Assembly (NCBI RefSeq): GCF_027409185.1
Contig: NC_084474.1
Coordinates: forward strand, 3,899,382 to 3,963,381
Origin: Cynocephalus volans
Taxonomy: Eukaryota; Chordata; Mammalia; Dermoptera; Cynocephalidae
Length of the DNA stretch: 64,000 nucleotides
Reading direction: 5' to 3'
Program-made: the position numbers and the translations under genes
Notes under the pieces: generated by a model
The model's database searches: none
What the model was told of the DNA's origin: nothing
Seen by the model: the letters and a program-made list of their open reading frames with translations, nothing else
Part shown: positions 45,401-55,031 of the stretch, one piece after another
Layout: each line of letters starts with the position of its first letter
Numbering within the stretch: the stretch's first letter is position 1

Positions 45401-48400
45401 TACAATTATATTTCAGATTTTCTTCTATGAAAGCCTCTCATCCCTTTTAAACTGTCTTCCTTTTTAGAGTCTTCATCTTTTCTCTGAATTCTTTGAAACA
45501 TACCTTTTTGAAGTCCAGAGTGTAGGTCTTATCAGAATGAATCTTGGCCATGGAGACTTGCCATTTTTAAAGTCGATTTTAGATTAACCTCAACCTCTTT
45601 CAGACAACAAGTATGCTTGACACTTAGATCTTGACAGATGTTTTCTATTCATCCCTACAGATAGAGAAGTTTTTCCCTCATGTCCTTGAGAAGGAGAAAA
45701 CACGCCCTGAGGGGGAGCCTTCCAGCCTTTCTGCAGAAGAGTTTGCCTTTGCCAAAGAGTGAGCAAGCAGCAGGGTTGGGACTGCCTTTTTTTCCCAGCT
45801 TGTGAGCATGAGCTTTGGTGGGATATCCATGAAGCCCGTCTCTGAGCTGCATCCACTGTTGTCTGTCTGTAGCCCAGGTGACTCCAACCAGTCATGTATG
45901 CCCCAGCAACTTGAATTTGTGTATTTCAGGTACATGGCTAACATACAGACCTATCTTAAGAATGTTGCCTTAAAGCATATGCCTCCAAACTTACAGAAGG
46001 TGGACCTCTTGAGGTCAGGTAAGAGAGCATTCTCCTTCCAGAGATCCTCAGGGGCCATAGTTCACACCCCAGGTACCTTTAGGTGCCTAGAATAGGATCT
46101 TCATCTTCACTCTTTTTTCTCAGATATGGAAAAATAAGTATGTAGATAAGTAGAAAAGAGAAAAGGGGAAGGATTCTGGTTAGAAGCCAGGAAAAAAATC
46201 ATTAAATACAGACACAAAGGTAGCCGTTTCAGCATTACGCTCGTGTTCTTCAGGTTAGGGTGAACTCATCACTGCCGTTAGAAACGTGGACTCACTCGCG
46301 TGTTCGGTCATTCATCCATCCAGCAGCCATCTGCTGAGCACCTGTGGTGCGCAGGGCTCTTTTGAACACTGAAGACACGGAGGTCACGCCAACCCCGCTC
46401 TGCTCTCGAGGGCTGGCAGTCTTTTCCTCATGGTCCTGAACACGCAGGGACTGTCTAGCCCCAGGGAGGATTTAAACAGGAGGCAGGGAACTTACAGTGA
46501 GTCCCTGTTGCTTCCACGAGGGGCTGCTACCCTCTTTGTGGTGAGGAGTTTGTCCAGGTGCAGAAGGGAGCAGGACCGAGCATGTGGGAGGAGGAGGGCG
46601 GCAGCTGGGGAGGGCAGCTTGCCAAAGCCCTGCCCCTGCACCAGCCCCCCAGGCTGAGGAGTTGAGGAAAGGGAGTTACGGTGGGAACTACTAGCCTTGG
46701 ACTGAACTGGGGGCCTCTGGCTTATGGGTTAAAGTTTATATTTCTCAGCTTTTCATACTTTTTTCATATCTGAGCAAGACCTTGTCAGGCAAAATGCCAG
46801 ACCTAATTAAACAGTTCTCCAGGAGACTGGAACCCGCCTTGTTCTCAAGCTAAGCTTGTTGTGCCAAGACTATGAGCTCAAGCACAACTGAGCCCTGGAA
46901 ATTCATCTCTGCCCTAGCCCATGCTGGGGGCTGGGGACCACAGTGCAACCCTGTGGCAGTGGCAAGTGTCTTAGTCCCTTCCAGCCACTCACAGATCTGG
47001 AGGCTGGTAAGTCCAAGATGCAGGCACAAGCAGATTCAGTGTCTGGCAAGGACCTGTTGCACACAGATGGCATCTTCTGTGTACCCACATAGTAGAAGGG
47101 ATAAACAGCTCCTTCAGGCCTCTTGTGTAAGGTCACTAAGCCCATTCTGTGTGTTCTAGTCTCCTTTCATAAGGTTACCAGTCAGGTTGGTTGAGGGCCC
47201 ACACTAATGGCCTCATTTTAACTTAGTTACTTCTTTAAAAGCCCTGTCTCCAAACACAGTTCTTTCTGAAGTATTGGGAGTTAGGCCTTCAACATATGAA
47301 TGTGGGGGACACAAGTTGGCCCATAACACCAGGAACAAGCCAGACCTATGCCACATTTGCAGAGCCCTGAACTGGTCCTTTTTTTTTTTTTTTTTTATTG
47401 AATCAAAATTGATTATGCATATTTGGGGGGTTCAATATTGAGATATGTTGATCAAATCAATATTACTAGCATATATTGTTACAAATCATATTTATTCTTT
47501 ATGCCCCGTGTCCAATCTCTCCCCATCCCCCTCTGCCTCCCCCCCCCATTACCCTAGGTTTCTTCTCTCCTTCTGAAAGAGTAATGGTTACTCTGTTGAT
47601 TTGTTGCCTAGATGATCTGTCCGATGCTGAGAGGTGTGATCAGCTCCCCCAGTATTATCATAGAACAGATGCTTCTTCTGTCACTCTGAAATGGGTTTTA
47701 TGGAGAGAGACATTCTCTTCTTTATCTCTGCTGGTGACTCTCCTTGCATTAATGCATTCCAGTGGCTGGGGGACCATCTGCATGATGGTTGTGGCGTCTA
47801 GCCACTTTCCTGGCAGCCATGGTTATTGTGGTGGCTGTGGTGGGCCACCCACATGGAGATTATCTTTTTGGGGGATTTTTTGGTTTGGTTTGGTTTGGTT
47901 TTTTAAAAGATGACCGGTAAGGGGGTCTTAAACCCTTGACTTTGTGTTGTCAGCACCATGCTCTCCCGAGTGAGCTAACAGGCCATCCCTATATAGGGAT
48001 CCAAACCCGTGGCCTTGATGTTATCAGCACCACGCTCTCCCAAGTGAGCAACGGGCCAGCCCTAGAGGTGATGTTTTTGGCATGCTCCTTGGTGCTGGTG
48101 GTGTGCCTGGTTGCGGAGAGTGTCTGGTCCCCAGATCCAGACCTCAGGTTCCCCGGTGGGCCCCGAGGTGCTGGCACAGTGTGCCTGTTTGTGGGAGGGG
48201 GTTCCAGTCCTTGGTTCCATTCCTTGGATCCCAAGGTGGACCAGAGGCTTTGGCACAGTGTGCCTGTTTGTGGGAGGGGGGTCTGGTCCCTGGCTCCATA
48301 CTCTGGGTCCCTGGGCAGGCCCCGAGGCACTGGCACAGTGTTCCTGGTTGTGGGAGGGGGGTCCGGTTCCCTTCTCCATGTCTTGGGTCCCCAAGCAGGC

Positions 48401-50953
48401 CCTGAGGTGCTGGTGCAATGTGCCTGTTTGTGGGAGGGAGGTTCGGTCTTTCTCTATGCCTCGGGCAGGCCCCAAGGCGCTGGCATGGTGTGCCTGGTTG
48501 TGGGAGGGGGGGGGGTCTGGTCCCCTTCTCCATGCCTCATGTCCCCTAGTGAGCCCCAAAGCGCTGGTGGTGTGCCTGGGCCAGAACTAATTTTTTGTCC
48601 TTTGCTTCTAACACGGGAACTTCCTGTGGGAACCAGTACTTGAGCTGTGTGGTTGAGCTAAGTTGCTGCTTTGCTACTGTTTCCCTGGGGAAGGCTTTTT
48701 GTGCAGCTCAGGGTTTAATGGTTGACCTTATAGGTACTTCCAGCTCTCCAGAGACTTAGTGCACCTGGGCTGTGTAGAAACTCTGATCTGGGCTTGAGTT
48801 TTTTCATCAAACTGCACCCCATGCAATTCTGCATTCCCGACCAATGTCCTCTAAATGGTCCTGTGCTGATTGAGGTGTGGATCAGCTGTCCTTGCTGTGT
48901 CCCAGTGTTCCCCTGGTGGACCTGTCTCCCCCACTGCCCATGCTCCAAACACTTCCCATGAGATGGGCCCTGTGCCGGTCCCTTGTGATGACTCACCAGC
49001 CTCTGAATGGCTCCCTTTCTCAGCTGTTCTGGCTCCTCATTCCTGTGTGGGTCCACGGGAGCCCTATTAGTGGTCTTGCTGTCCTGGGGGCCTCCAAGGC
49101 CCTCTTCTTCTCTGCCGCCTCCAAGTAACTCCATCTGAAGGGTGCAGCTGTGTCTTCTGCCGGCTCCTGCTCCATGTGCGCATCAGCTCGAGTCTTAAAG
49201 CACCCGCAGCCCGAAATGCTCAGAGCAGCTTTTTCTTTCTCTCATCATAGTTTCTCCCGCCTTCATGAACTCCGTAGGTCTCTCCTCCTCTTTCCCTGAG
49301 CTCCAGCAGCCCCAGCTTGGCCGATGTTACATTTTTTTGGTTGTAAATTGGTTGATTTGTGGGAGAGAGTGATGCTGGGGACCGTCTATTCCGCCATCTT
49401 GACCAGAGCTCTGAACTGGTCATTTTGCTGAGCCTGCCCAAGGGGAACAAAAGGCCCAGCTCAAGGTCACACACCCCCCAGTCAGCTAGTCTAGTCTCAC
49501 CAGTGCTGCCTTACCCAGTGGGCTACATCAGCTCAGTCCTGCTGAGGGGCGTGCAGGTCAATTCCAGGGGCTGGGCAGGCTGTTGTCCCAGCACTTCTAC
49601 CTGACACTGGTGGACACCCCTAAAACACTCGCTTCTCCTGAGTCCCTTCCAAGGACAAGAGAGCCAGACTCCTGGGATTGGAAGCTGCATAGTGGAACTA
49701 GCCTGCCCTGATGAAATTAGGGTCTTCCTTACCCAGATGCTTTGAGTCGCCTAAGACTTCTGGAGCAATGTAGACCCCAGTGGCAAGGTAGGGGAAGGTG
49801 TCTGGAATCACAAGCTGCTCGTGGGGCCAAATGACTGGTGAAATTGGAGATTTGGGGTTTTTTGTTGTTGTTAGGCCCAGAGCTCTTTAGCAGCCCAGGG
49901 GACCCTCCTTAGACCTTTAGAGCAAGTTGTGCTGAACTGCTTTGAGGGAGCCAAGGGCAATATGAACCCCAAGAGCTGCAAGGTATGCAGTAGGTTGTCT
50001 GGACCTGCAGTTGATGGAGTCTCAGGTTCAAGCAGGACTCCAGGAGATGAGCTGTCAAGGAGCAGGCCGACCTAGAGTTACTAACTTGACATGTTGGCTA
50101 GTGGTAGGAGAAGAAGGGTGGCTGTAGTTTCTTAATCTGTAATTGACCAGTGGGGGACCACTTACCAGTTAAAACCTGTATTCCTTAGTCTGACCTTCAA
50201 GATTATCACCATATGACCCAATCTTCCTAATATTCTCTCCTCCTAGGCCCTTACGTTAAAATATTTCCTAGCCAGATTTATACACTGTCCTTCTGAAGCT
50301 TCATGCATGTTTCTGCTTCAACCCCTGTTATTCTGCCCCCCAGGCTGACTTCTGCCCCTTCCTGCAGAGCCCACATCTCCTGCTTTCTCCGCACGTTGTT
50401 GAGTGCATGCACCTCTGATGTGGGCTCAGCAGATGCTGCTGGCTCTCCCCCTCATCTAGGGACTGGGGGTGGTGGCTGTTGTGCCCACCACAGTGTGGAG
50501 CAGGATCCCCGCACGTTGTGAGTGCTCGTCGCTTGTCGGACCAGTGGCCTCTGTGAGGAGCCAGATCTCTCCTTATGTCACCTCCCAAGTGCTTGTTACC
50601 AGTAATCCCAGCAGCTTTCCCATGTTGCCCTTGTTTGCTGAGCATTTTCCAATTATGTTACTGTTTTTCTGGCAGTTCCCAAACCGGATCTAGATTCCTA
50701 TGTGTTTCTGAGAGTGAAAGAACGACAAGAAAACATACTGGTGGAACCAGAAACAGATGAGCAGCGGTGAGTGACGTGTCTCTCACAGTGGGAAGTACTC
50801 CTCCCAGTGGAGAACCAGCTAAGCTCTGCAGATAAATCTTTGTCCTGCTCTTTCAGGGACTATGTGATTGACTTGGAGGAGGGCTCGCAGCACTTGATCC
50901 GATATAAAACCATTGCACCTCTGGTTGCTTCTGGAGCAGTACAGCTAATTTAA
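33365..50953 (+). CDS. GINS4: GINS4, SLD5 subunit of the GINS complex (7 coding exons joined)
   Basis: Joined exons 33365-33460, 38517-38603, 39415-39528, 45661-45758, 45930-46018, 50676-50766 and 50857-50953 give 223 codons plus TAA, the usual vertebrate length. SLD5 joins PSF1, PSF2 and PSF3 in GINS, which with CDC45 and MCM2-7 forms the CMG helicase at replication forks in the nucleus. The protein starts [15 protein letters not shown] and ends [10 protein letters not shown]. The helical A domain covers roughly residues 20-150 and the small beta-rich B domain the last ~55 residues. Junctions are phase 0 after residues 32, 61 and 99, and split codons 132, 162 and 192. The first ATG in exon 2 is used; an earlier in-frame ATG at 33314 is in the intron. 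The frame is intact. The 17.6-kb span contains large mobile elements in introns. Confidence 0.97.
33960..34455 (+). mobile_element. MIR sequences
   Basis: 'ttattgagtatttactgtat', 'ttgtgaggattaaatgagat' and 'aactcaggtttctttgactc' are MIR phrases. Probably two overlapping MIR copies. Confidence 0.75.
34643..35060 (-). mobile_element. MaLR-type solo LTR
   Basis: From 'tgtattagtccgtttgcatt' to 'ttcagtccactaca', a full-length LTR in reverse, with the polyadenylation signal AATAAA as 'tttatt' near 34712. It matches the LTRs of the element at 42755-45104. No internal region, so a solo LTR. Confidence 0.88.
35250..36005 (+). mobile_element. L1 ORF2 remnant
   Basis: 'actacattaaaattaagaaa', 'ccagtaattctactcccagg' and 'tggcaataacccagatatcc' are L1 ORF2 phrases. 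It is old, with many indels. Confidence 0.85.
36010..36420. other. Unclassified block after the L1 remnant
   Basis: Contains a 104-codon open frame (35999-36313) with no recognised domain. It may be the 3' UTR of the preceding L1 or an unrelated old repeat. Confidence 0.3.
36426..36802 (-). mobile_element. MLT1-like LTR
   Basis: Reverse of an MLT1 LTR: 'ctcagttctggaggctgaga', 'cctaatgacctcattttaac', 'acattctgaggtactgggag'. It is older and different from the MaLR-type LTRs that recur in this window. Confidence 0.88.
36875..36999 (-). mobile_element. CYN SINE, monomer
   Basis: 'ctctaaccaactgagctaac' is the reversed A-box end and 'ggccagtacagggatcaaac' the reversed 3' end, after a T-rich tail. 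A short CTGATT repeat flanks it. Confidence 0.87.
37086..37230 (+). mobile_element. CYN SINE, GC-rich hybrid form
   Basis: The third copy of the hybrid subfamily. A perfect 14-bp duplication AAAGTTTTGTACAG lies at 37072-37085 and 37231-37244. It starts 'gggccaagcccgtggggca', keeps the GC hairpin in place of the anticodon arm, and ends 'tgagtgccagtcacg' with an A tail. Confidence 0.95.
38517..38603 (+). CDS. GINS4: GINS4 exon 3
   Basis: Acceptor 'tttttttcag' before 38517; donor 'gtaagc' from 38604. Residues 33-61 ([10 protein letters not shown] to EQLDHM). Phase 0. Confidence 0.97.
38604..39414. other. GINS4: GINS4 intron 3
   Basis: A 0.8-kb intron with a T run at about 38720-38739. No repeat family or exon recognised. 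Confidence 0.85.
39415..39528 (+). CDS. GINS4: GINS4 exon 4
   Basis: Acceptor 'tctcttaatag' before 39415. Residues 62-99 ([10 protein letters not shown] to LRCRLLK). The donor at 39529 is 'gtttga', weak at positions +3 and +4. Phase 0. Confidence 0.95.
40687..40855 (+). mobile_element. CYN SINE, dimer
   Basis: Two units: 'gggccggcctgtggctcac' and 'gaccggttagctcacttgg', ending 'cttactggtcatcttcc' plus an A tail. A perfect 12-bp duplication AGTATATCACAA lies at 40675-40686 and 40856-40867. Confidence 0.95.
41027..42263 (+). pseudogene. NPM1: NPM1 processed pseudogene
   Basis: An intronless retrocopy of nucleophosmin mRNA, with 5' UTR, whole coding region and 3' UTR ending after AATAAA (42239-42244). 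The start codon is changed to ACG (41123-41125). A frameshift lies near 41540-41590, another just before 41745, and substitutions are scattered. The acidic tract is shortened. Recognisable nucleophosmin stretches include [29 protein letters not shown] and [18 protein letters not shown] 14/16 matching flanking repeat at 41011-41026 and 42264-42279 fits L1-mediated insertion. NPM1 is a nucleolar histone and ribosome chaperone and a highly expressed gene that often yields retrocopies. This copy cannot encode the protein. Confidence 0.95.
42755..43173 (+). repeat. 5' LTR of the MaLR-type element
   Basis: Runs from 'tgcagtgtattgaattatat' to 'ggactaatata'. It contains AATAAA at 43101-43106. Confidence 0.85.
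44690..45104 (+). repeat. 3' LTR of the MaLR-type element
   Basis: Runs from 'tgtagtggattgaattatgt' to 'aacagactaata'. It differs from the 5' LTR by small indels, for example at 44779-44790. Confidence 0.85.
45661..45758 (+). CDS. GINS4: GINS4 exon 5
   Basis: Acceptor 'atccctacag' before 45661; donor 'gtgagc' from 45759. Residues 100-131 plus two bases of codon 132 ([18 protein letters not shown] onward). Confidence 0.97.
45759..45929. other. GINS4: GINS4 intron 5
   Basis: A short 171-base intron between donor 'gtgagc' and acceptor 'gtatttcag'. No repeat. Confidence 0.95.
45930..46018 (+). CDS. GINS4: GINS4 exon 6
   Basis: Acceptor 'gtatttcag' before 45930; donor 'gtaaga' from 46019. Completes codon 132 (Glu) and encodes up to residue 161 plus one base ([20 protein letters not shown] region). 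Confidence 0.97.
46300..46480 (+). mobile_element. L2-like scrap
   Basis: 'ctgctgagcacctgtggtgc' in a 'tcattcatcc' context is the reversed end of an L2-type repeat. Short and old. Confidence 0.45.
46966..47330 (-). mobile_element. MLT1-like LTR, degraded
   Basis: 'cactaatggcctcattttaa', 'ccaaacacagttctttctga' and 'caacatatgaatgtggggga' match the reversed MLT1 pattern. Confidence 0.75.
47871..48065 (-). mobile_element. CYN SINE, dimer, nested in composite copy 2
   Basis: Reverse of the two-unit form, with 'ctatatagggatccaaac' at the unit boundary. The flanks 'gagattatctttttg' (47856-47870) and 'gaggtgatgtttttg' (48066-48080) are a duplication with 12 of 15 matching. Copy 1 has the uninterrupted site, which confirms the insertion. 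Confidence 0.92.
48090..48580 (-). repeat. VNTR of composite element copy 2 (~7 units)
   Basis: On the plus strand, units begin around 48090, 48165, 48245, 48324, 48403, 48474 and 48557. Each contains 'gtgcctgtttgtgggagg' or a close variant. The period is about 71-83 bp. The long open frames across it on both strands come from the repeat. Confidence 0.9.
50676..50766 (+). CDS. GINS4: GINS4 exon 7
   Basis: Acceptor 'tttttctggcag' before 50676; donor 'gtgagt' from 50767. Completes codon 162 and runs to residue 191 plus two bases ([17 protein letters not shown] region), the start of the B domain. Confidence 0.97.
50767..50856. other. GINS4: GINS4 intron 7
   Basis: A 90-base intron from donor 'gtgagt' to acceptor 'gctctttcag'. 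Very short but with normal ends. Confidence 0.95.
50857..50953 (+). CDS. GINS4: GINS4 exon 8 (last coding exon)
   Basis: Completes codon 192 (Arg) and encodes to residue 223 ([11 protein letters not shown] to GAVQLI), then TAA at 50951-50953. The 3' UTR continues in the same exon. Confidence 0.97.
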
Positions 50954-51470
50954 AACTGAAAGTAAACAAGCATGAAGACATGGATCACTTTGTGCCTACG
51001 GACAATAATGAAGTAGTCCTCTAGACTACTTTCCTGAGAAGTCAGGCTTTTCTCAGCAGTGCTGTGGATCACTCCGGCAGGATTCCTAATATTGCCATGT
51101 GTGCTCCTAACTTGCTGCCGCTTTAGCCAGATCAGCAGATGGGCCATTGCTGTTTATCCCGCATACTAGGCAAATAAATGGAGAGTGTGCACCTTTCCTT
51201 TGTGGTACTTTTTGAACTAGAGAAGTAAGGTAGAGGTCGTTTGTAAAAAGGCATTTAGCCCCAACCTGGTAGCAGTGGGGGATTTCATTTAGCCTTCCTG
51301 ACAGGAAGGCTGTAAATGGGTTAAAGAAAACAGCTATGGCCTTGCTCTGTAGCACATCGCTAGACTGTATGACCCAACCTTTTGGAACGTCTAATATTGG
51401 ACTTAAAACCAATTTCTGTCATTCTTAACTGAAAATCACAACTAAACCAATAAACCATTGTTAAATTTCA
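50954..51470 (+). other. GINS4: GINS4 3' UTR
   Basis: From after the stop to about 15-20 bases past the AATAAA at 51449-51454. An earlier AATAAA at 51173-51178 could give a shorter UTR. Confidence 0.7.
51449..51454 (+). terminator. GINS4: Candidate polyadenylation signal of GINS4
   Basis: AATAAA about 500 bases after the stop codon. The alternative at 51173-51178 is about 220 bases after it. Confidence 0.6.
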
Positions 51471-52009
51471 GTTTTGTGGCAGAAGGAGTCTCTGGACAGT
51501 TCTCAGCTTGTAGTCTAATGAAGCATGTTCTCCCTGCTGTTGACCTGCAGCCCTCCTGAGTCTCAGGCAGCTCGCCAAGCCGGTCCCCAGGCCATCTGGC
51601 CATCCTTGACCAGGACTGTTCGCAGAGCAACATGAACTGTCCTATGTTGTGACCTCAGTAGCAGCCTGTCTCTTTAAGGCTCTTTACTTCCTCAAGGGAA
51701 ATGGATGAAGTTAACCTAATGTGAATGGAGTCTCAGTGATACCTGAAGGAAGGATGTATAGACAGTGAATGAATTATCTATTATTCCTTGAAATATGATA
51801 AAAAGCAACCTAAACTCTAGTTTTTTCCTGAGGAAAAGTCAGCAGATTTTCATTTACATAATTTAGGCTGTACAGTAATCAGTATAATACTGCTGTCATT
51901 TTCAAAAGAAGGTTTTATTGGTTAATCAAAGTATTTGATATTCAAGTAGTACCTTATTTTTTCCAGAGTGTTTTTACCGTCTTTACCTGTCCATTAAACA
52001 AGTAAGTAT
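51471..52009. other. Intergenic, nothing recognised
   Basis: No repeat, exon or RNA gene seen. In human the next gene in this direction would be GPAT4. None of it is visible in this window. Confidence 0.5.
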
Positions 52010-52300
52010 TGAGCATACAGTTCAAGGAACTGGGGCTACAATCCAGGATATGACAGTCACTGTTCCTGCTCAGATAGTGTGATAAGTGCCTTGCAGAGAA
52101 TTAGAACAGGAGGACTTACCAGAGAGTGGCTACATTGGGTGGTCTGAGAGGATCTCACTGAAGATAGAACATTTAGGCTGAGATCTGAATAACAAGAAGG
52201 AGCTGGGCTGGCAGAGATCAAAAGGAAAGGCATCCAGGCAGGGAGGACAGCTTGTGCAAAGGCCCTGAAGCAGAAACAAGCTCTGCTTGTGGTCAGTGTA
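52010..52300 (+). mobile_element. Ancient repeat, same type as 14400-15065
   Basis: 'gcaaaggccctgaagcag', 'gtggtctgagaggatctcac' and 'tgagatctgaataacaagaa' follow the same order of phrases as at 14400-15065. The family is not named. Confidence 0.45.
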
Positions 52301-52312
52301 GCCATAATGCAG

Positions 52313-52392
52313 GGGGTTGGTTAGAGCATGGTGATGACAACACAGAGGTCAAGGGTTCAGATCCCCGTACTGGCCAGCCACCAAAAAAAAAG
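52313..52392 (+). mobile_element. CYN SINE, 5'-truncated monomer
   Basis: 'ggttggttagagcatggtg' to 'ctggccagccacc' plus an A run. An AATGCAG-type repeat flanks it. Confidence 0.85.
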
Positions 52393-54321
52393 ATAAAATG
52401 CAGTGGGCCAAATAGAAAGTGGTGCTGGGCCCAGATCCCATCCCATTTGGTCCTCCTGGCAATTCTGAGAGGTAGGCAGGGCTGGTCGTAGGTAATTGGT
52501 GGGAGACAAAGCAGATATTTATTTAGTGGTGAGTATGAGATCAGAACCCAAGTCTCCTTCCTGCTGGTCAAGCTCACCATTGTCTCCATGTGTCTCTGTT
52601 GCGCTGCCGAGCAGCCAGGAGAAGAACCTGGGCTATTACCTAGAATGGTGCTTTTTTTTTTTTTTAACCACCTGGAGATCTTGTGAAGATGTAGATTCTG
52701 TTTTGGGAGGTCAGGGCAGGGTCTAACCCTAGAGGTCTCAGGTGTGCATTTGCTGCTGGCCTGGGGACCACACTTTGGCAGGGCTCCACACTTTCATGTC
52801 TCCAGTGCACACCAGGCTGCACAGAGGAGTTCAGTGCTCTACTGAAGCCACAGTGAATTGCTCCATTTCCTAAGTTACTGCTTCAAAACAAAACTGTTTT
52901 ACAGATGCCATTTTTAAATAAAGGGGAGGTTGAACTTCAAAACCAAGTAGAAAGGGTAATTATGTGACTTAGCTGATGTTGATTATAACTGTCTCAGTTT
53001 ATGGTATTTGCTTTATTGCTAAAAACTTACCACTGGAAGCATGACAGAACAATTTTACCAAATAATCACATCATCCTTTATCATGAGCTTGTCCCTAGCA
53101 AGGCAGCTACTCCTGAGAAGTGCCTACATGTCCATGTGTGGGTTTTTCCCAGCATTAGTAATGTATCAGCTGTGACCTTGCAGCAAGACTCCCGCTGTGT
53201 TTACTCTGCCTGTGCCCCCAGTGGTCAGTGGGGCTTTATAGCCACCCTGGATGCATCAAACTTCCCTCTATCGTGTACAAGAGTTAACCATAAAGTTTGC
53301 AGAGTGAATTTTTAAGTAAACACATTATATATCTGTTCTTCATAGAATGTTCTTTAAGTAATTTATCTTGGGAAGCTAAACATTCCAAACATTTGGAATT
53401 CTTCAAGAATTGATTTTTTTAAATGTATCTAATCAACTAGCTGTGAAGCACTCATATTGTCCAAAAAAGCTTCATTTTTTAAAAAGCCAAACCAGTATTC
53501 TGTACTTATTTAATAGATTTGGTTTCAAATAACTTGGCTGTTTCCAAAAAAATTGGATATTCCTTCCATGGCTGAAAAATAACTAAAAAGCGTTCTCGAA
53601 GAAATGTACTGTAGATTCTGAAGGCAATAGTAGTAATATTTAATGTTTATCAAGTGTTTACTGTGAATGGGGGAGTTCTGTGCTTTAAGTAGATTAACTC
53701 ATAAATCTTCACAACAACCCTATGCAAGGAAAAATTTGAGATTTTTGAATGGGCAAGAGACTACCCAATATGATTTTAATGGAATGCTTGATAACTGTAG
53801 GGTGTGTACCCATGGCTTTGAATAGGTTATTTTATAACTCTATAGAGGTCGAAGTTGATTTCTAGAAAACTTATAATGTGAATATTTCCTGTCTTGTTAT
53901 GCTAATGATTCCTGTCCATGGTAATGCAAATGAATCTTGACCTGTTGAAAATAAAGTCAAATCCCTGTTTGAACAGGTTTAACACTTTTCTGGTTCTCTC
54001 ACTGAATACTAAGTTAAATAAGATGTTTGGCACATGTTCATTTGTAGCTGTAGGAGAGTCAATAGTACCTACCAAATAAGTGTTTAATTTTTTATATGAT
54101 AATATAGTAGGTAATATTGATTTCCTCATTTCATAGATGAGAAAACAGACTCATCTGCTGAAGGCCATGTAGCTGCTGAATAGAGAAGGTGTGAGTGCGT
54201 CCAGAGTCCCCAAGGCCATCCTCTTAATCACCTTGTCAGTGTTCTTTCTCTCTTCAAAGGAAAGAAGACCCAAAAATGTTTTCAGCAATGACAGCTTCAT
54301 CTTTTAAAAAAAACAAAAAAA
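52393..54321. other. Intergenic with MIR scraps
   Basis: MIR-like phrases at about 53630-53740 ('cacaacaaccctatgcaagg') and 54120-54220 ('tcatagatgagaaaacagac'). The rest is unremarkable. The 104-codon frame at 53001-53315 has no recognisable domain. Confidence 0.5.
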
Positions 54322-54511
54322 GGCCGGCCCGTGGCTCACTCGGTAGAGTGCGGTGCTGATAACACCAAGGCTACGGGTTCGGATCCTATATAGGGATGGC
54401 CGGTTTGCTCACTGGCTGAGCGTGGTGCTGACAACACCAAGCCAAGGGTTGAGATCCCCTTACCGGTCATCTTTTTAAAAAAAAAACAACAAAAAGAAAA
54501 AAAAAAAAAAA
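54322..54511 (+). mobile_element. CYN SINE, dimer
   Basis: 'ggccggcccgtggctcactc' first unit, 'ctatatagggatggccgg' boundary, second unit ending 'cttaccggtcatctttt' with an A-rich tail that contains C and G interruptions. Confidence 0.93.
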
Positions 54512-55031
54512 GCATGGACTTTTTTTAAAGACCCAGTGATGTACCCAGTTTGGGGCATGTGGCCACCTCTTGAACCAATCACTGTGACTAAGATTAGTTC
54601 AGCCAGAGTGAGAGATAGGATATGTTACCAGAATGCAAATGGAGAAAGGGTTGTACAGAGAGAGATAATAGCCACTACAGCACTAAGTACTGCTTGCATT
54701 TTCTATGAGGTTGGATCTAATAGGAATGGCTATCATCACCTGTTTCCTCCAGTGACCCAAGATCTCAATGGACTAGATTTCCCCCACCCTAGCATTTATG
54801 GGAACTGGGTAACTACAATTCCCAAGCAGTTGTGCCATCATTGGACAACTTGTAAGCCTGTTGGGGGATCGCCTTTTGCCCACTTCCTGTACCCTTCCTT
54901 GGACCATCAGGCCATATCACTCTCACTGGACTTCACTAAGTGGCTCCTTGACTGTGGAACAAAGAAAATTAGTAATGCATAACAACCTAGCTTCATCTTT
55001 ATTTTTTATTATAGTAAAATTTTTTTATTAT

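Larger units (their letters stand above)
39529..45660. other. GINS4: GINS4 intron 4
   Basis: A 6.1-kb intron. It holds a CYN dimer (40687-40855), an NPM1 retrocopy (41027-42263) and a complete MaLR-type element (42755-45104), all on the gene's own strand. Confidence 0.85.
47378..49406 (-). mobile_element. Composite VNTR retroelement, complete copy 2
   Basis: Collinear with copy 1, on the minus strand. The target-site duplication AGCYCTGAACTGGTC (one mismatch in 15) lies at 47363-47377 and 49407-49421. On the minus strand it starts near 'caagatggcggaatagacgg' (about 49403) and ends 'gattcaataaa' plus about 20 A (47378-47397). The interior has about seven VNTR units (48090-48580). A CYN dimer (47871-48065) later inserted into its 3' part. 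No reverse transcriptase. It lies antisense inside GINS4 intron 6. A 139-codon frame in its 5' part (48715-49134, minus) is shared in pieces with copies 1 and 3. Confidence 0.9.
46019..50675. other. GINS4: GINS4 intron 6
   Basis: A 4.7-kb intron with an L2-like scrap (about 46300-46480), an MLT1-like LTR (46966-47330) and composite retroelement copy 2 with a nested CYN dimer. From 49422 to 50675 no repeat is recognised. Confidence 0.8.

Noticed and set aside
48090-48580. CRISPR-like array
   Set aside because: The repeat units are contiguous and imperfect, with no unique spacers, and the genome is mammalian.
47936-48643. 235-codon frame on the plus strand
   Set aside because: It runs across the VNTR of composite copy 2 and a nested SINE, in antisense to the element. 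The apparent protein repeats are the tandem DNA repeat.
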